A DNA stretch of 64,000 nt from Hyphomicrobiales bacterium (GTDB taxonomy: Bacteria; Pseudomonadota; Alphaproteobacteria; Rhizobiales; Rhizobiaceae). Below are positions 42,638 through 51,778 of this stretch, one piece after another (within the stretch, counting starts at the first letter, position 1; each line of letters begins with the position of its first letter). The notes under the pieces were generated by a model. The model ran no database searches, was not told where the DNA came from, and saw only the letters and a list, made by a program, of their open reading frames with translations. Both the position numbers and the translations under genes were made by a program. The stretch is from contig UCAG01000014.1 in NCBI GenBank assembly GCA_900470285.1, positions 1-64,000 of the forward strand, read 5' to 3'.

Positions 42638-44070
42638 TACAGCGCGGTATAGCGTTGATAGGCTGTTTCATAAGCCGCATGGAGTTTTTTATCCGGCTCA
42701 ATGGTTTTGATAATCTGCGGGCTGGTGCAAATAACCAGAGCATCAGCATTTTCAGCAGCAATCAGTCCAAGACGTGCAGCCCCGAAAGCCGCGCCGAAAT
42801 CACCGTCGGCAGGCAGATGAACCGGCATATTCAGAGCGGTGGCCAGTGCTTTCAGCCAATAGGTCGAGCGTGAGCCGCCGCCGATGGCTATGACGCTTTC
42901 AAGTTGTGTGCCAGCCTTTGTCAGAGCTTCCAGATTGTCACGGAAGGCAAAAGCTACCCCTTCAAGCACGGCTTGAGTGAGTGCCACACGATTGTCGCTA
43001 TGGCTGAGCCCTGTGAAACTGCCGCAGATCAGACTGTCATTATGCGGGGTACGCTCACCGGAAAGATAAGGCAGGAAGGTTACTCCTGATGGGGTTTGCA
43101 GATCATCGCCGAGCTCTTGCGTCAGCGCCGCAGCTTCATGACCGGTGATGGTGCTGTACCAGTTCAGGGCATCCGTTGCGGAGAGGATAACCCCCATCTG
43201 ATGCCATGTCTGTGGCAGAGCATGGCAGAAGGCATGAACGGCACTGTCAGGACGCGGCAGAAAACTGTCATTGGCGGCAAATAACACGCCGGATGTGCCG
43301 AGCGAGGCAAAGGCCTGTCCGGCTTTCACCGTGCCGATACCACAGGCGGATGCCGCATTATCTCCGGCACCACCGGCTACCACCACGCCTGATGCCATAC
43401 CCCATTGCCGGCATAGCTCTGCGCGCAGCGTGCCGGAGACATCTGTGCCTTCTACAAGGCGCGGCATCCGGCTTTCATCGAGTTCTGTTGCGGCCAGCAG
43501 GCTTGGGGACCATTGGCGTTGTGCCACATCCAGCCAGGACGTGCCGGAGGCATCAGACATTTCGCTGACATGTTCGCCGGTCAGCCACAGACGCAGATAA
43601 TCTTTTGGCAGCAGGATCTTTTTAATGCGGGCAAAAATCTCCGGTTCGTTTTCCTTCACCCAAAGCAATTTAGGTGCGGTAAAACCCGGAAAGACAATAT
43701 TGCCGGTGAGGGTACGGAATTGCGGATCAGCATCCAGTTGCGCGGCTTGGGCGTGGCTGCGTGTATCATTCCAGAGAATGGCGGGGCGCAGTACCTGATC
43801 CTGCGCATCCAGCAGAACCGCACCATGCATCTGGCCGGAAAGTCCGATACCATGCACATTTTTGAGTGCAGCTCCATGTTCCGCTTTTAACTGGGTGATT
43901 GCTGCTTCTGCGGCTTTTATCCAGTCTTGCGGCTGTTGTTCAGACCAGCTTTGATGCGGGCGGGAGACATGGAGCTCAGCATGAGCAGAGGCAATGATTT
44001 TCTGATCTTCATCAATCAGCAGTGCTTTGAGGCCGGACGTGCCGAGGTCAAGACCGAGATAAAATGCCAT
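42604..44070 (-). CDS. xylB: Xylulokinase
   Basis: The 488-residue FGGY kinase starts YLGLDLGTSGLKALLIDEDQ (phosphate loop) and has GLSGQMHGAVLLD, the SDASGTSWLDVAQR segment and VVAGGAGDNAASACGIG, which are xylulokinase signatures. It phosphorylates D-xylulose to xylulose 5-phosphate in the cytoplasm. No xylA or sugar transporter is nearby. It lies 72 bases downstream of phnF on the same strand and so may be read from the phnF promoter. FGGY specificity is easily confused, but the alignment features favour XylB. Confidence 0.83.
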   Translation of the reverse strand: MAFYLGLDLGTSGLKALLIDEDQKIIASAHAELHVSRPHQSWSEQQPQDWIKAAEAAITQLKAEHGAALKNVHGIGLSGQMHGAVLLDAQDQVLRPAILWNDTRSHAQAAQLDADPQFRTLTGNIVFPGFTAPKLLWVKENEPEIFARIKKILLPKDYLRLWLTGEHVSEMSDASGTSWLDVAQRQWSPSLLAATELDESRMPRLVEGTDVSGTLRAELCRQWGMASGVVVAGGAGDNAASACGIGTVKAGQAFASLGTSGVLFAANDSFLPRPDSAVHAFCHALPQTWHQMGVILSATDALNWYSTITGHEAAALTQELGDDLQTPSGVTFLPYLSGERTPHNDSLICGSFTGLSHSDNRVALTQAVLEGVAFAFRDNLEALTKAGTQLESVIAIGGGSRSTYWLKALATALNMPVHLPADGDFGAAFGAARLGLIAAENADALVICTSPQIIKTIEPDKKLHAAYETAYQRYTALYQALKPVIRVL

Positions 44071-44142
44071 GCTGCTGATCCTGTAGCTGAAATTATGAAC
44101 AGGCCGCAGCTAACGACAGAAACTTAATGCAGGCAATAGTTT

Positions 44143-44901
44143 TTATTCTTCATTCAGCGACATGCTCTCAATGGAGAATTCCATGCGGTCAGCAGGAAAG
44201 CGTGTCGCTGAATATTCTACCGGAACACCATTGGTATCGACATTGAGGGATTGAGCCGTGAGGACAATCGCACCGGGTGTCAGCTTCAGATGCAGCAGAT
44301 CCTGTCCGTTGGCATGTTGTGCGGAAATCAATGTGGATTTGCGGAAATAATCGGCAATACCCGATTGCTTCAGCGCCTGTGTAACCGAACCGCTGGCCTT
44401 GTAAAATTCATCAAATTGCGGAAAACGCTGTTGATCAAACCAGCTGTCAGACATGGAAACCGGCTGGCCATCGGCAATGGATAATGTCTCGAAATGATGT
44501 ACCTGTACATTCTCATCATTGAGTTGCAGGGCATGGGCAACCTCAGCGGATGGTGTTTCAATTCTGTGGGCGAGAATAACCCGCTCCTGCTGTGTAATCT
44601 GTTCAGCCAGACTGGTCGACATGCGCGTGCGTTTGCTGATGGGGTAGGTCAGCCGCTTGGCATTGGCGATAAAAGTGCCACGCCCTTGCTCCGCCCGTAA
44701 CACGCCTTCCTGTGTCAAAGCCGCAATAGCGCTGCGCACCGTATGACGGTTGACACCAAAGCGCCCAGCCAGTGTCATTTCCGGCGGCAGTTTTTCGCCA
44801 CGCTTGAAATGGCCGTGTTTAATTTCCCTGCGAATTTCATCTGCAATCTGCCGCCAGACAGCCACACCGCTGTTTCGGGCGATTTTTGTTGTTTCTGCCA
44901 T
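44143..44901 (-). CDS. phnF: Phosphonate operon regulator PhnF (GntR/HutC family)
   Basis: The 252-residue protein has an N-terminal GntR winged helix (VWRQIADEIRREIKHGHFKRGEKLPPEMTLAGRFGVNRHTVRSAIAALTQEGVL, about residues 15-68) and a C-terminal UTRA ligand domain. It is divergent from phnG, the standard place for PhnF, which represses the C-P lyase genes until a phosphonate-derived ligand is present. A palindrome GTCTA...TAGAC lies between the two starts. Confidence 0.92.
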   Translation of the reverse strand: MAETTKIARNSGVAVWRQIADEIRREIKHGHFKRGEKLPPEMTLAGRFGVNRHTVRSAIAALTQEGVLRAEQGRGTFIANAKRLTYPISKRTRMSTSLAEQITQQERVILAHRIETPSAEVAHALQLNDENVQVHHFETLSIADGQPVSMSDSWFDQQRFPQFDEFYKASGSVTQALKQSGIADYFRKSTLISAQHANGQDLLHLKLTPGAIVLTAQSLNVDTNGVPVEYSATRFPADRMEFSIESMSLNEE

Positions 44902-44968
44902 TTATTTTGTCGCAGCTCCGCTGATTGTCATGCGCTTGTCACTAAGAGCATTTAAGACAATAATTAAT

Positions 44969-44992
44969 GTCTAGTTGTATAGATAAATAGAC
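44969..44992. promoter_or_regulatory. Probable PhnF operator
   Basis: GTCTA and TAGAC form an inverted repeat around AGTTGTATAGATAAA. It lies 21 bases before phnG and 68 from phnF. The GTATAGA core resembles the site bound by PhnF in mycobacteria (TGGTATAGACCA). Confidence 0.5.
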
Positions 44993-45012
44993 AATTTAGA
45001 GCGGTGTGTCAA

Positions 45013-45513
45013 ATGAAGAATGAAACCGAAAATCTACCGGATAACTTGCAGGGCGAGCGACGCAAAGTTGCCGCTTTGCTGGCAAAGGCGGAGTTGCAGG
45101 AGCTGGCGTCCTTCTGGAGCAATCAATCAGAGCAGCCGCAGGTCGATGTGCTGCGCGGCCCTGAAACCGGACTGGTGATGGTGCGTGGCCGCATTGGTGG
45201 CGGCGGTGCGCCGTTTAATCTGGGTGAAACAACTGTGACCCGTGCGACTGTGCGCGTGTCGTCTGGCGCTTCGGGCGGCACTTCTTCGGAGGGTTCGGTT
45301 GGTCATTCCTATGCGCTCGGCCGTGATCATGAAAAAGCGCGTCTGGCAGCTATTGCCGATGCTTTGTGGCAGGCGCCGCAGAGCCGCGAGATTGTTGAGC
45401 GTGATCTGTTGCAGAAAATTGCACGGCGTCTTGATGCGCGTGCCACACAGCGTCGCCGTGAAGCGGCAGCAACGAAAGTGGACTTCTTCACCATGGTTCG
45501 GGGAGACGACTAA
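45013..45513 (+). CDS. phnG: C-P lyase complex subunit PhnG
   Basis: The 166-residue protein matches PhnG: RRKVAALLAKAELQELA at the start, GPETGLVMVRGRIGGGGAPFNLGETTVTRATVRV in the middle, and YALGRDHEKARLAAIADAL. PhnG is part of the PhnGHIJ core. The ATG at 45013 is chosen over an in-frame GTG nine bases upstream. Its stop codon overlaps the phnH start (TAATG). Confidence 0.92.
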   Translation: MKNETENLPDNLQGERRKVAALLAKAELQELASFWSNQSEQPQVDVLRGPETGLVMVRGRIGGGGAPFNLGETTVTRATVRVSSGASGGTSSEGSVGHSYALGRDHEKARLAAIADALWQAPQSREIVERDLLQKIARRLDARATQRRREAAATKVDFFTMVRGDD

Positions 45514-46154
45514 TGGCTTTTGATAATCAGGCTTTTGAAGGCGGTTTTGCTGACGCCGTTTATGATGCGCAGACCTGTTTCCGCGCATTGATGGATGCCT
45601 TGGCTAATCCGGGTACCATCCAGCCACTGACAGCAGAAACGCAGCCGCCATTGCCGCTGACACCGGAGCTTGGTGCTATTGCGCAGGCGCTGTTTGATCA
45701 CGATACCAAGGTCTGGCTCGACAGTCGTTTGGCTGCAAGCAGCGCTGTGCGTGAATGGCTCGCATTTCAGACCGGCTTTGAGCTGGTTTCTGAAATTGGT
45801 GAGGCGCATTTCGCGCTGATCAGCGATATTGCTCAAATGCCGCCGCTGGATGTGTTTGCTAAAGGCACATCGGAATATCCGGATCGCTCAGCCACCATCA
45901 TCATGGCGCTGGACGGCTTTACAGGCACACAGACGCTGCAGCTTCAGGGACCTGGTATCGAGCATGTCCGTGATTTTGCGCCAAGCATTTTGCCGGTGCG
46001 TTTCAGTGAGCAATGGGCAGCGAATGCGGCCTTGTTTCCGCGTGGTGTGGATCTGGTTTTTGCGGCGCCTAAAACCGTTGCCGCACTGCCGCGCAGTACC
46101 AAACTCGTACCGACGCTGCTTCGCAGCTCATCACTCAAAAATGGCGGAAATTGA
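45513..46154 (+). CDS. phnH: C-P lyase complex subunit PhnH
   Basis: The 213-residue protein shows the PhnH pattern FRALMDALANPGTIQPL and LQGPGIEHVRDF. In the core complex PhnH stabilises PhnG/I/J. It overlaps phnG by one base and lies three bases before phnI. Confidence 0.92.
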   Translation: MAFDNQAFEGGFADAVYDAQTCFRALMDALANPGTIQPLTAETQPPLPLTPELGAIAQALFDHDTKVWLDSRLAASSAVREWLAFQTGFELVSEIGEAHFALISDIAQMPPLDVFAKGTSEYPDRSATIIMALDGFTGTQTLQLQGPGIEHVRDFAPSILPVRFSEQWAANAALFPRGVDLVFAAPKTVAALPRSTKLVPTLLRSSSLKNGGN

Positions 46155-46157
46155 ACC

Positions 46158-47273
46158 ATGTATGTTGCAGTTAAAGGCGGTGAAGCCGCTATTCAGAATG
46201 CACATCAGTTGCTGGGTGACCGCCGCCGTGGTGACCGTTCAGTACCGGCCTTGCAGCTGGAGCAGATTGTGGAGCAGCTGGGTCTGGCCGTTGACCGTGC
46301 TATGGCCGAAGGTGCACTTTATGACCGTGAGCTGGCAGCGCTGGCAATCCGTCAGTCGCGCGGCGATCTGATTGAGGCGATTTTTCTGGTGCGTGCCTAT
46401 CGCACAACCTTGCCGCGTTTCGGCTATTCCGAGCCGCTGGACACAGCGCAGATGCTGGCAGAGCGTCGCATTTCCGCAACCTTCAAAGACCTGCCGGGCG
46501 GCCAACTGCTTGGCCCGACTTTCGATTACACCCATCGTCTGCTTGATCCGGAAATGTCCGGTGATCATCCGGTGGCACAAGGTGTGCAGCGCGATGATGA
46601 AGCTGCCAATGAAGCTATGCCGCGCGTGACCGATATTCTCGGTGCCAATGGCATGATCGAACCGGATGGTGAGATGCCGGAAGGCCATGTACCGGGCGAT
46701 CTGACCCGCGAACCGTGGACATTTCCGATGGAGCGCGATCTGCGTTTGCAGGCTTTGGCACGCGGCGATGAAGGCTTTCTGCTGGCGCTGGGTTACTCCA
46801 CACAGCGCGGTTATGGCCGCACGCATCCTTTCGTGGGTGAAATCCGCATCGGTGAAGTTGAAGTTGAGCTGGACGTGCCGGAACTTGGCGGTCTGGTGTC
46901 GCTGGGCAGCATACAGGTCACCGAATGTCAGATGGTCAACCAGTTTGCCGGTTCTGCAACCCGCCCGCCGCAATTCACCCGTGGCTATGGTCTGGTTTTC
47001 GGTCAGAGCGAACGCAAAGCGATGTCGATGTCGCTCTGTGACCGCGCGCTGCGCACCGCAGAATTTGAAGAAGACATTACCGCACCGGCACAGGATGAGG
47101 AGTTCGTGATTTCCCATTCTGACAATGTGCAATCGACCGGCTTTGTCGAGCATCTCAAATTGCCGCATTATGTGGATTTTCAGGCTGAGCTTGATCTTAT
47201 CCGCCGCATGCGTGCCGAATATGCGCAGGCGCATGGCAATGCGGAAGCCAATCTTGCCGAGGCCGCAGAATGA
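46158..47273 (+). CDS. phnI: C-P lyase subunit PhnI (nucleosidase)
   Basis: The 371-residue protein starts MYVAVKGGEAAIQNAHQLL and contains the long conserved stretch with RVTDILGANGMIEPDGEMPEGHVPGDLTREPWTFP. With PhnG, PhnH and PhnL it attaches the phosphonate to the ribose of ATP, releasing adenine. The ribosome binding site is weak (GGCGGAAATTGAACC). The following FosX-like gene overlaps its stop by four bases. Confidence 0.95.
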   Translation: MYVAVKGGEAAIQNAHQLLGDRRRGDRSVPALQLEQIVEQLGLAVDRAMAEGALYDRELAALAIRQSRGDLIEAIFLVRAYRTTLPRFGYSEPLDTAQMLAERRISATFKDLPGGQLLGPTFDYTHRLLDPEMSGDHPVAQGVQRDDEAANEAMPRVTDILGANGMIEPDGEMPEGHVPGDLTREPWTFPMERDLRLQALARGDEGFLLALGYSTQRGYGRTHPFVGEIRIGEVEVELDVPELGGLVSLGSIQVTECQMVNQFAGSATRPPQFTRGYGLVFGQSERKAMSMSLCDRALRTAEFEEDITAPAQDEEFVISHSDNVQSTGFVEHLKLPHYVDFQAELDLIRRMRAEYAQAHGNAEANLAEAAE

Positions 47274-47683
47274 TCGAAGGTCTTTCTCATATCACCTTCA
47301 TCACCAAGGATCTGGCGCGGATGACGCAAATCCTCACGGGTGTTTTCGATGCCCGTGAAGTCTATGCCAGCGGTGATCAGCAATTTTCACTCTCCGAGGA
47401 AAAGTTCTTTCTGATCGGTGATCTCTGGATTGCGGTGATGCAGGGCGAGGCGCTGCCTGCCCGTAGCTACAATCATATCGCGTTCAAAATTTCGGAAGAT
47501 GATTTCGACGATTATGCCGCCCGTATCACGGCATTGGGGCTGGAGCTGCGCCCGCCGCGTCCGCGCATCGAGGGCGAAGGGCGGTCCCTCTATTTCTATG
47601 ATGACGATAACCATTTGTTTGAGTTGCATACCGGCACTCTTGAACAGCGGCTGCAGCATTATGCACAGGGTGCAAAGGGTTGA
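47270..47683 (+). CDS. FosX-like fosfomycin hydrolase family protein (VOC superfamily) inside the phn operon
   Basis: The 137-residue protein matches the FosX/FosE/FosI family. Metal ligands H7, H69 and E118 and the general base E44 fall at the same residue numbers as in Listeria FosX. FosX opens the fosfomycin epoxide with water using Mn2+; the Mesorhizobium relative found in a phosphonate operon is known as a weak, possibly ancestral enzyme. It overlaps phnI by four bases and is three bases before phnJ, so it is co-transcribed with C-P lyase. The natural role may be a phosphonate modification or self-protection; clinical-level resistance is not implied. Confidence 0.82.
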   Translation: MIEGLSHITFITKDLARMTQILTGVFDAREVYASGDQQFSLSEEKFFLIGDLWIAVMQGEALPARSYNHIAFKISEDDFDDYAARITALGLELRPPRPRIEGEGRSLYFYDDDNHLFELHTGTLEQRLQHYAQGAKG

Positions 47684-47686
47684 ACC

Positions 47687-48595
47687 ATGACTGTTATAGC
47701 GAACTATAATTTTGCTTATCTTGATGAGCAGACCAAGCGGATGATCCGCCGTGCATTGCTTAAAGCCATTGCGGTGCCGGGCTATCAGGTGCCTTTTGCA
47801 AGCCGCGAAATGCCGATGCCTTATGGCTGGGGTACCGGTGGCGTGCAGGTGACCGCTGCGGTGCTGGGCGCTGACGACACGCTGAAAGTGATCGATCAGG
47901 GTGCGGATGATACCACCAATGCCGTGTCGATCCGTGCATTCTTCGAAAAGACGGCGCAGGTTAAAGTGACCACTCGCACGGAAGATGCAACCATTATCCA
48001 GACCCGTCACCGTATTCCGGAAGCACCGCTCAAAGAAGGTCAGATCCTCGTCTATCAGGTGCCGATTCCTGAGCCGTTGCGTTTTCTGGAACCGCGCGAG
48101 ACGGAAACCCGTAAAATGCATGCGCTGGAAGAATACGGCCTGATGCATGTCAAACTCTATGAAGATATTGCCCGTCACGGCCATATCGCCACGACCTATG
48201 CCTATCCGGTGAAAGTCGAAGACCGTTATGTGATGGATCCTTCACCGACACCGAAATTCGACAATCCGAAAATGCATATGTCACCGGCTTTGCAGCTGTT
48301 TGGTGCAGGACGTGAGAAGCGTATTTACGCTCTGCCGCCTTACACCAAAGTGGTGAGCCTCGATTTCGAAGATCACCCATTTGAGGTGCAGAAATTTGCC
48401 CAGCCTTGTGCCATGTGCGGTGCCAAGGGCGTCTATCTCGACGAGGTGGTACTGGATGACAAGGGCGGTAGCATGTTTGTCTGCTCCGACACCGATTATT
48501 GTGAAACACGACAGGCCGATGGTCACGTTGGCCATCTCTCCGCAAATAACAAAGATATCGGACAAGCGTCCTCAGGTCTGGAGGCGGCCCAATGA
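47687..48595 (+). CDS. phnJ: C-P lyase catalytic subunit PhnJ (radical SAM)
   Basis: The 302-residue enzyme has the unusual cysteine set C-X2-C-X21-C-X5-C (CAMC, SMFVCSDTDYC), which matches the spacing known for E. coli PhnJ: three cysteines bind the 4Fe-4S cluster and one is the catalytic thiyl. It also shows IRAFFEKTAQVKVTTRTEDATIIQ and RRALLKAIAVPGYQVPF. It cleaves the C-P bond of ribosyl phosphonates using SAM. It lies three bases after the FosX-like gene and overlaps phnK by four. Confidence 0.95.
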   Translation: MTVIANYNFAYLDEQTKRMIRRALLKAIAVPGYQVPFASREMPMPYGWGTGGVQVTAAVLGADDTLKVIDQGADDTTNAVSIRAFFEKTAQVKVTTRTEDATIIQTRHRIPEAPLKEGQILVYQVPIPEPLRFLEPRETETRKMHALEEYGLMHVKLYEDIARHGHIATTYAYPVKVEDRYVMDPSPTPKFDNPKMHMSPALQLFGAGREKRIYALPPYTKVVSLDFEDHPFEVQKFAQPCAMCGAKGVYLDEVVLDDKGGSMFVCSDTDYCETRQADGHVGHLSANNKDIGQASSGLEAAQ

Positions 48596-49380
48596 GCGAT
48601 ATAAATCATGATACGCCTTTGCTGCGTGTAAACGGATTGTCGAAGTTCTATGGCAACCGCCTTGGTTGCAGCAATGTTTCCTTTGAGCTGTATCCGGGTG
48701 AAGTGCTGGCGATTGTCGGCGAGAGTGGTTCCGGTAAGACGACACTGCTCAACTGTCTTGCTACACGCTTGCAGCCTTCAGTCGGCGCTGTGGAATACCG
48801 GATGCGTGACGGCCAGTTCCGTGATCTGTACCGGATGAGTGAGGCCGAGCGCCGTTTTCTGATGCGTACCGATTGGGGCTTTGTGCATCAGAACCCTTCT
48901 GACGGTTTGCGTATGACTGTCTCCGCCGGTGCCAATGTCGGCGAGCGTCTGATGGCTGTCGGTGATCGTCATTATGGTAAAATCCGTGAAACCGCGACCG
49001 ACTGGCTTGGTCGTGTGGAAATCTCTGCAGACCGCATTGATGATCAGCCGCGTGCATTCTCCGGCGGTATGCGTCAGCGTTTGCAGATCGCCCGCAATCT
49101 GGTGACTGCACCGCGCCTGATTTTCATGGATGAGCCGACCGGTGGTCTGGACGTATCCGTGCAGGCGCGCTTGCTTGATCTGTTGCGCGGTCTGGTGGCC
49201 GATCTCGGTCTGGCTGCGATTGTTGTGACCCACGATCTGGCTGTGGCGCGTCTGTTGTCGCACCGCATGATGGTGATGAAAGACGGTCATATCATCGAAG
49301 CCGGTTTGACCGACCGCGTGCTGGATGATCCGCAAGCACCTTATACACAGCTGCTCGTTTCCTCAATTTTGCAGGTTTAA
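48592..49380 (+). CDS. phnK: C-P lyase ABC-type ATPase PhnK
   Basis: The 262-residue ATPase has Walker A GESGSGKTT, a PhnK-typical DWGFVHQNPSDGLRM insertion, signature FSGGMRQRLQ and Walker B LIFMDEPTGGLD. PhnK binds the PhnGHIJ core near PhnJ and is not a transporter subunit. It overlaps phnJ by four bases. Confidence 0.93.
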   Translation: MSDINHDTPLLRVNGLSKFYGNRLGCSNVSFELYPGEVLAIVGESGSGKTTLLNCLATRLQPSVGAVEYRMRDGQFRDLYRMSEAERRFLMRTDWGFVHQNPSDGLRMTVSAGANVGERLMAVGDRHYGKIRETATDWLGRVEISADRIDDQPRAFSGGMRQRLQIARNLVTAPRLIFMDEPTGGLDVSVQARLLDLLRGLVADLGLAAIVVTHDLAVARLLSHRMMVMKDGHIIEAGLTDRVLDDPQAPYTQLLVSSILQV

Positions 49381-49382
49381 TC

Positions 49383-50102
49383 ATGACTATGCCCCTTATT
49401 GTTTCGGAAGTGGCAAAGAGCTTCACCATGCATTTGCAGGGCGGCGTTAAATTGCCGGTGGTGAATAATGTTTTCTTTGCTCTGAAAGCCGGTGAATGTG
49501 CTGTGCTTGGCGGCCCGTCCGGTGCCGGTAAAAGCTCTATCCTGAAAATGGTCTATGGCAATTATGCCGTGGACGAAGGCCAGATCATTCTGCGCCATCA
49601 CGGCAAGCAGATTGATATTGCCTCGGCTGATCCGCGCACCGTTATGGCTGTACGCCGCGATACCATCGGTTATGTCAGCCAGTTTTTGCGCACTGTGCCG
49701 CGTGTCAGTGCTCTGAATGTGGTGGCTGATCCGTTATTTGCCCGTGGTGTTGATCGTGAGCAAGCTCAGGATAAAGCGCGTGAATTGCTGGCCATGCTCA
49801 ACCTGCCGCAGCGCCTGTGGGATCTGCCGCCAGCCACGTTCTCCGGTGGTGAGCAGCAGCGTGTGAATATTGCCCGTGGGTTCATTACCGATCATCCGGT
49901 GCTGTTGCTCGATGAACCGACCGCTTCGCTCGATGCCAAAAATCGTGAAGTTGTTATGGAATTGATCCGCCGCAAAAAAACAGAGGGCGTGGCGATGCTT
50001 GGCATTTTCCATGATGAAGATGTGCGTGAGGCTGTGGCTGATCGTATCATCGACGTGACGGAATTTGCTCCGGGTTATGTACGTCAGGGAGCAGATACAT
50101 GA
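49383..50102 (+). CDS. phnL: C-P lyase ABC-type ATPase PhnL
   Basis: The 239-residue ATPase has Walker [30 protein letters not shown] (a PhnL hallmark), signature [10 protein letters not shown] and Walker [12 protein letters not shown]. PhnL acts with PhnGHI in coupling phosphonate to the nucleotide. It begins two bases after phnK and overlaps the next gene by four. Confidence 0.93.
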   Translation: MTMPLIVSEVAKSFTMHLQGGVKLPVVNNVFFALKAGECAVLGGPSGAGKSSILKMVYGNYAVDEGQIILRHHGKQIDIASADPRTVMAVRRDTIGYVSQFLRTVPRVSALNVVADPLFARGVDREQAQDKARELLAMLNLPQRLWDLPPATFSGGEQQRVNIARGFITDHPVLLLDEPTASLDAKNREVVMELIRRKKTEGVAMLGIFHDEDVREAVADRIIDVTEFAPGYVRQGADT

Positions 50103-50713
50103 CCAGATTGTCAGAGCAGCCGTTTATCCATCCGGATACGGAAATTTCCGACAGCACATTCGGCCGCTATACGGAAATTGGTACCCGTTGTCGTATTTCT
50201 GAAACGGAAATGGGGGACTATTCCTATATTGAGCGCGACGGCATGGTCTGGTGTGCCAAGATCGGTAAATTTGCGAATATTGCAGCCTCTGTGCGTATCA
50301 ATGCCACCAATCATCCGATGTGGCGCGCAACGCTGCATCACTTCACCTATCGCGCCAATGATTACTGGCCGGATGCCGAACAGGAAGCGGATTTCTTTGA
50401 ATGGCGCCGCGCTCATGAAGTGACCATTGGTCATGATACATGGCTGGGACATGGCGTAACCGTTCTGCCTGGTGTTAAAATCGGCAATGGTGCGGTCATC
50501 GGTTCCGGTGCGGTCGTTTCCAAAGATGTCGCGCCTTATACGATTGTTGGCGGCGTGCCTGCCAAACTCATTCGTCAGCGTTTTTCGGATGCGATTGTTG
50601 AGCGTCTGGAAGCTCTGGCATGGTGGGACTGGGATCATCAGCGCCTGCGGGATGCACTGGATGATTTCCGCAAACTTGAGATTGAAGCTTTTCTTGAAAA
50701 GCATGGTGGCTGA
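50099..50713 (+). CDS. Hexapeptide-repeat acyltransferase of the phn operon (DapH/GlmU-related)
   Basis: The 204-residue protein has a left-handed beta helix with hexapeptide repeats ([17 protein letters not shown], then [34 protein letters not shown]) and the xenobiotic-acetyltransferase catalytic histidine region [19 protein letters not shown] phosphonate-metabolism subfamily of this kind is common in C-P lyase operons and may N-acetylate aminophosphonates as PhnO does; that role is inference. It overlaps phnL by four bases and is followed by a terminator. Confidence 0.85.
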   Translation: MTRLSEQPFIHPDTEISDSTFGRYTEIGTRCRISETEMGDYSYIERDGMVWCAKIGKFANIAASVRINATNHPMWRATLHHFTYRANDYWPDAEQEADFFEWRRAHEVTIGHDTWLGHGVTVLPGVKIGNGAVIGSGAVVSKDVAPYTIVGGVPAKLIRQRFSDAIVERLEALAWWDWDHQRLRDALDDFRKLEIEAFLEKHGG

Positions 50714-50743
50714 AAGCCAAGGTACTGAATCCAATAGCAGAAC

Positions 50744-50773
50744 AAAGCCGCCGGAAGCTCCGGCGGCTTTTTT
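50744..50773 (+). terminator. Terminator of the phnGHI...L operon
   Basis: A perfect GCCGCCGGA/TCCGGCGGC stem with an AGC loop is followed by T6. Confidence 0.9.
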
Positions 50774-50815
50774 GTCAAAAATCTGATTCAGAATTTTCAT
50801 ACAGATGTAATATAA

Positions 50816-50833
50816 GTTACATTTTCGTTTCAT
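50816..50833 (+). promoter_or_regulatory. Possible Pho box upstream of phnC
   Basis: Two similar 7-mers, GTTACAT and GTTTCAT, are separated by four bases, the spacing of PhoB direct repeats (consensus CTGTCAT-N4-CTGTCAT). The match is partial. It lies 43 bases before phnC. Confidence 0.4.
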
Positions 50834-50875
50834 ATCACGCGCCTAATTTCGCATGGAAATTGATAGAGGGCGCTG

Positions 50876-51730
50876 ATGCTTAAACTTCAAAATGTAACCC
50901 GTCGTTTTGGCGGTAATACTGCGGTTGCAGATGTAAATCTGGAAATTCCGCAGGGCCAGATGGTGGGTATCATTGGTGCATCGGGTGCCGGTAAATCCAC
51001 TTTGTTGCGCATGATTAATCGTCTGATTGATACATCAGACGGTTCGATTGTTTTCAAGGATCAGGACGTGTCGCGCCTGCGTGGCTCTGAATTGCGCCGC
51101 TGGCGCAGTGATTGTGCAATGATCTTCCAGCAGTTCAATCTGGTGCCGCGCCTTGATGTGCTGACCAATGTGCTGCTTGGCCGTCTTAATCAGCGCTCCA
51201 CAGTCAAAAGCCTGATGGGCATTTTCTCCCGCGAGGAGCGTGCGCAGGCTATCGCTAATATTGAGCGTCTGGATATTGTCAAAACTGCTTTGCAGCCGGC
51301 AGGTACACTTTCCGGTGGTCAGCAGCAGCGCGTGGCAATTGCCCGTGCATTGATGCAGAGCCCGAAGGTTATTCTTGCTGATGAGCCGATTGCCTCGCTT
51401 GACCCACGCAATGCACAGGTCGTGATGAGCGCCCTGCGCGATATTAATCAGCGCGAAGGTCTGACCGTTATCACTAATCTTCATACGCTGGATACAGCGC
51501 GCACCTATTGCGACCGGATCATCGGTATGCAGGGCGGGCGCGTTGTGTTCGACGGAACGCCTGCTGATCTGACACAGGCCGCAGCCCGCCGCATTTATGG
51601 TGCCGAAGCTGATGATGAAAGCTTCTCGGAAGCCGTGACTTCAACAGCTCTGGAACAGCCTGCACCGGAAGCTCCGGTCAGCCCGCAAGTGGCACGACAG
51701 GTCGCAAAGCTCGTTGCAGACGCACAATAA
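50876..51730 (+). CDS. phnC: Phosphonate ABC transporter ATPase PhnC
   Basis: The 284-residue ATPase has Walker [11 protein letters not shown]-loop [22 protein letters not shown] (PhnC type), signature LSGGQQQRV and Walker [13 protein letters not shown]. It energises phosphonate import with PhnD, PhnE1 and PhnE2. It has its own promoter region after the terminator of the upstream operon. The last 45 residues are a Glu/Ala/Pro-rich extension not needed for ATPase function. Confidence 0.93.
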   Translation: MLKLQNVTRRFGGNTAVADVNLEIPQGQMVGIIGASGAGKSTLLRMINRLIDTSDGSIVFKDQDVSRLRGSELRRWRSDCAMIFQQFNLVPRLDVLTNVLLGRLNQRSTVKSLMGIFSREERAQAIANIERLDIVKTALQPAGTLSGGQQQRVAIARALMQSPKVILADEPIASLDPRNAQVVMSALRDINQREGLTVITNLHTLDTARTYCDRIIGMQGGRVVFDGTPADLTQAAARRIYGAEADDESFSEAVTSTALEQPAPEAPVSPQVARQVAKLVADAQ

Positions 51731-51778
51731 CATCTAATCCCAACCAGAAACGATAATCGTTTAACAGGAGAATGGTTC

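Noticed and set aside
46239-47234. 331-residue minus-strand frame under phnI
   Set aside because: It is a shadow of phnI, rich in His/Arg/Cys/Gln, without a ribosome binding site or family features.
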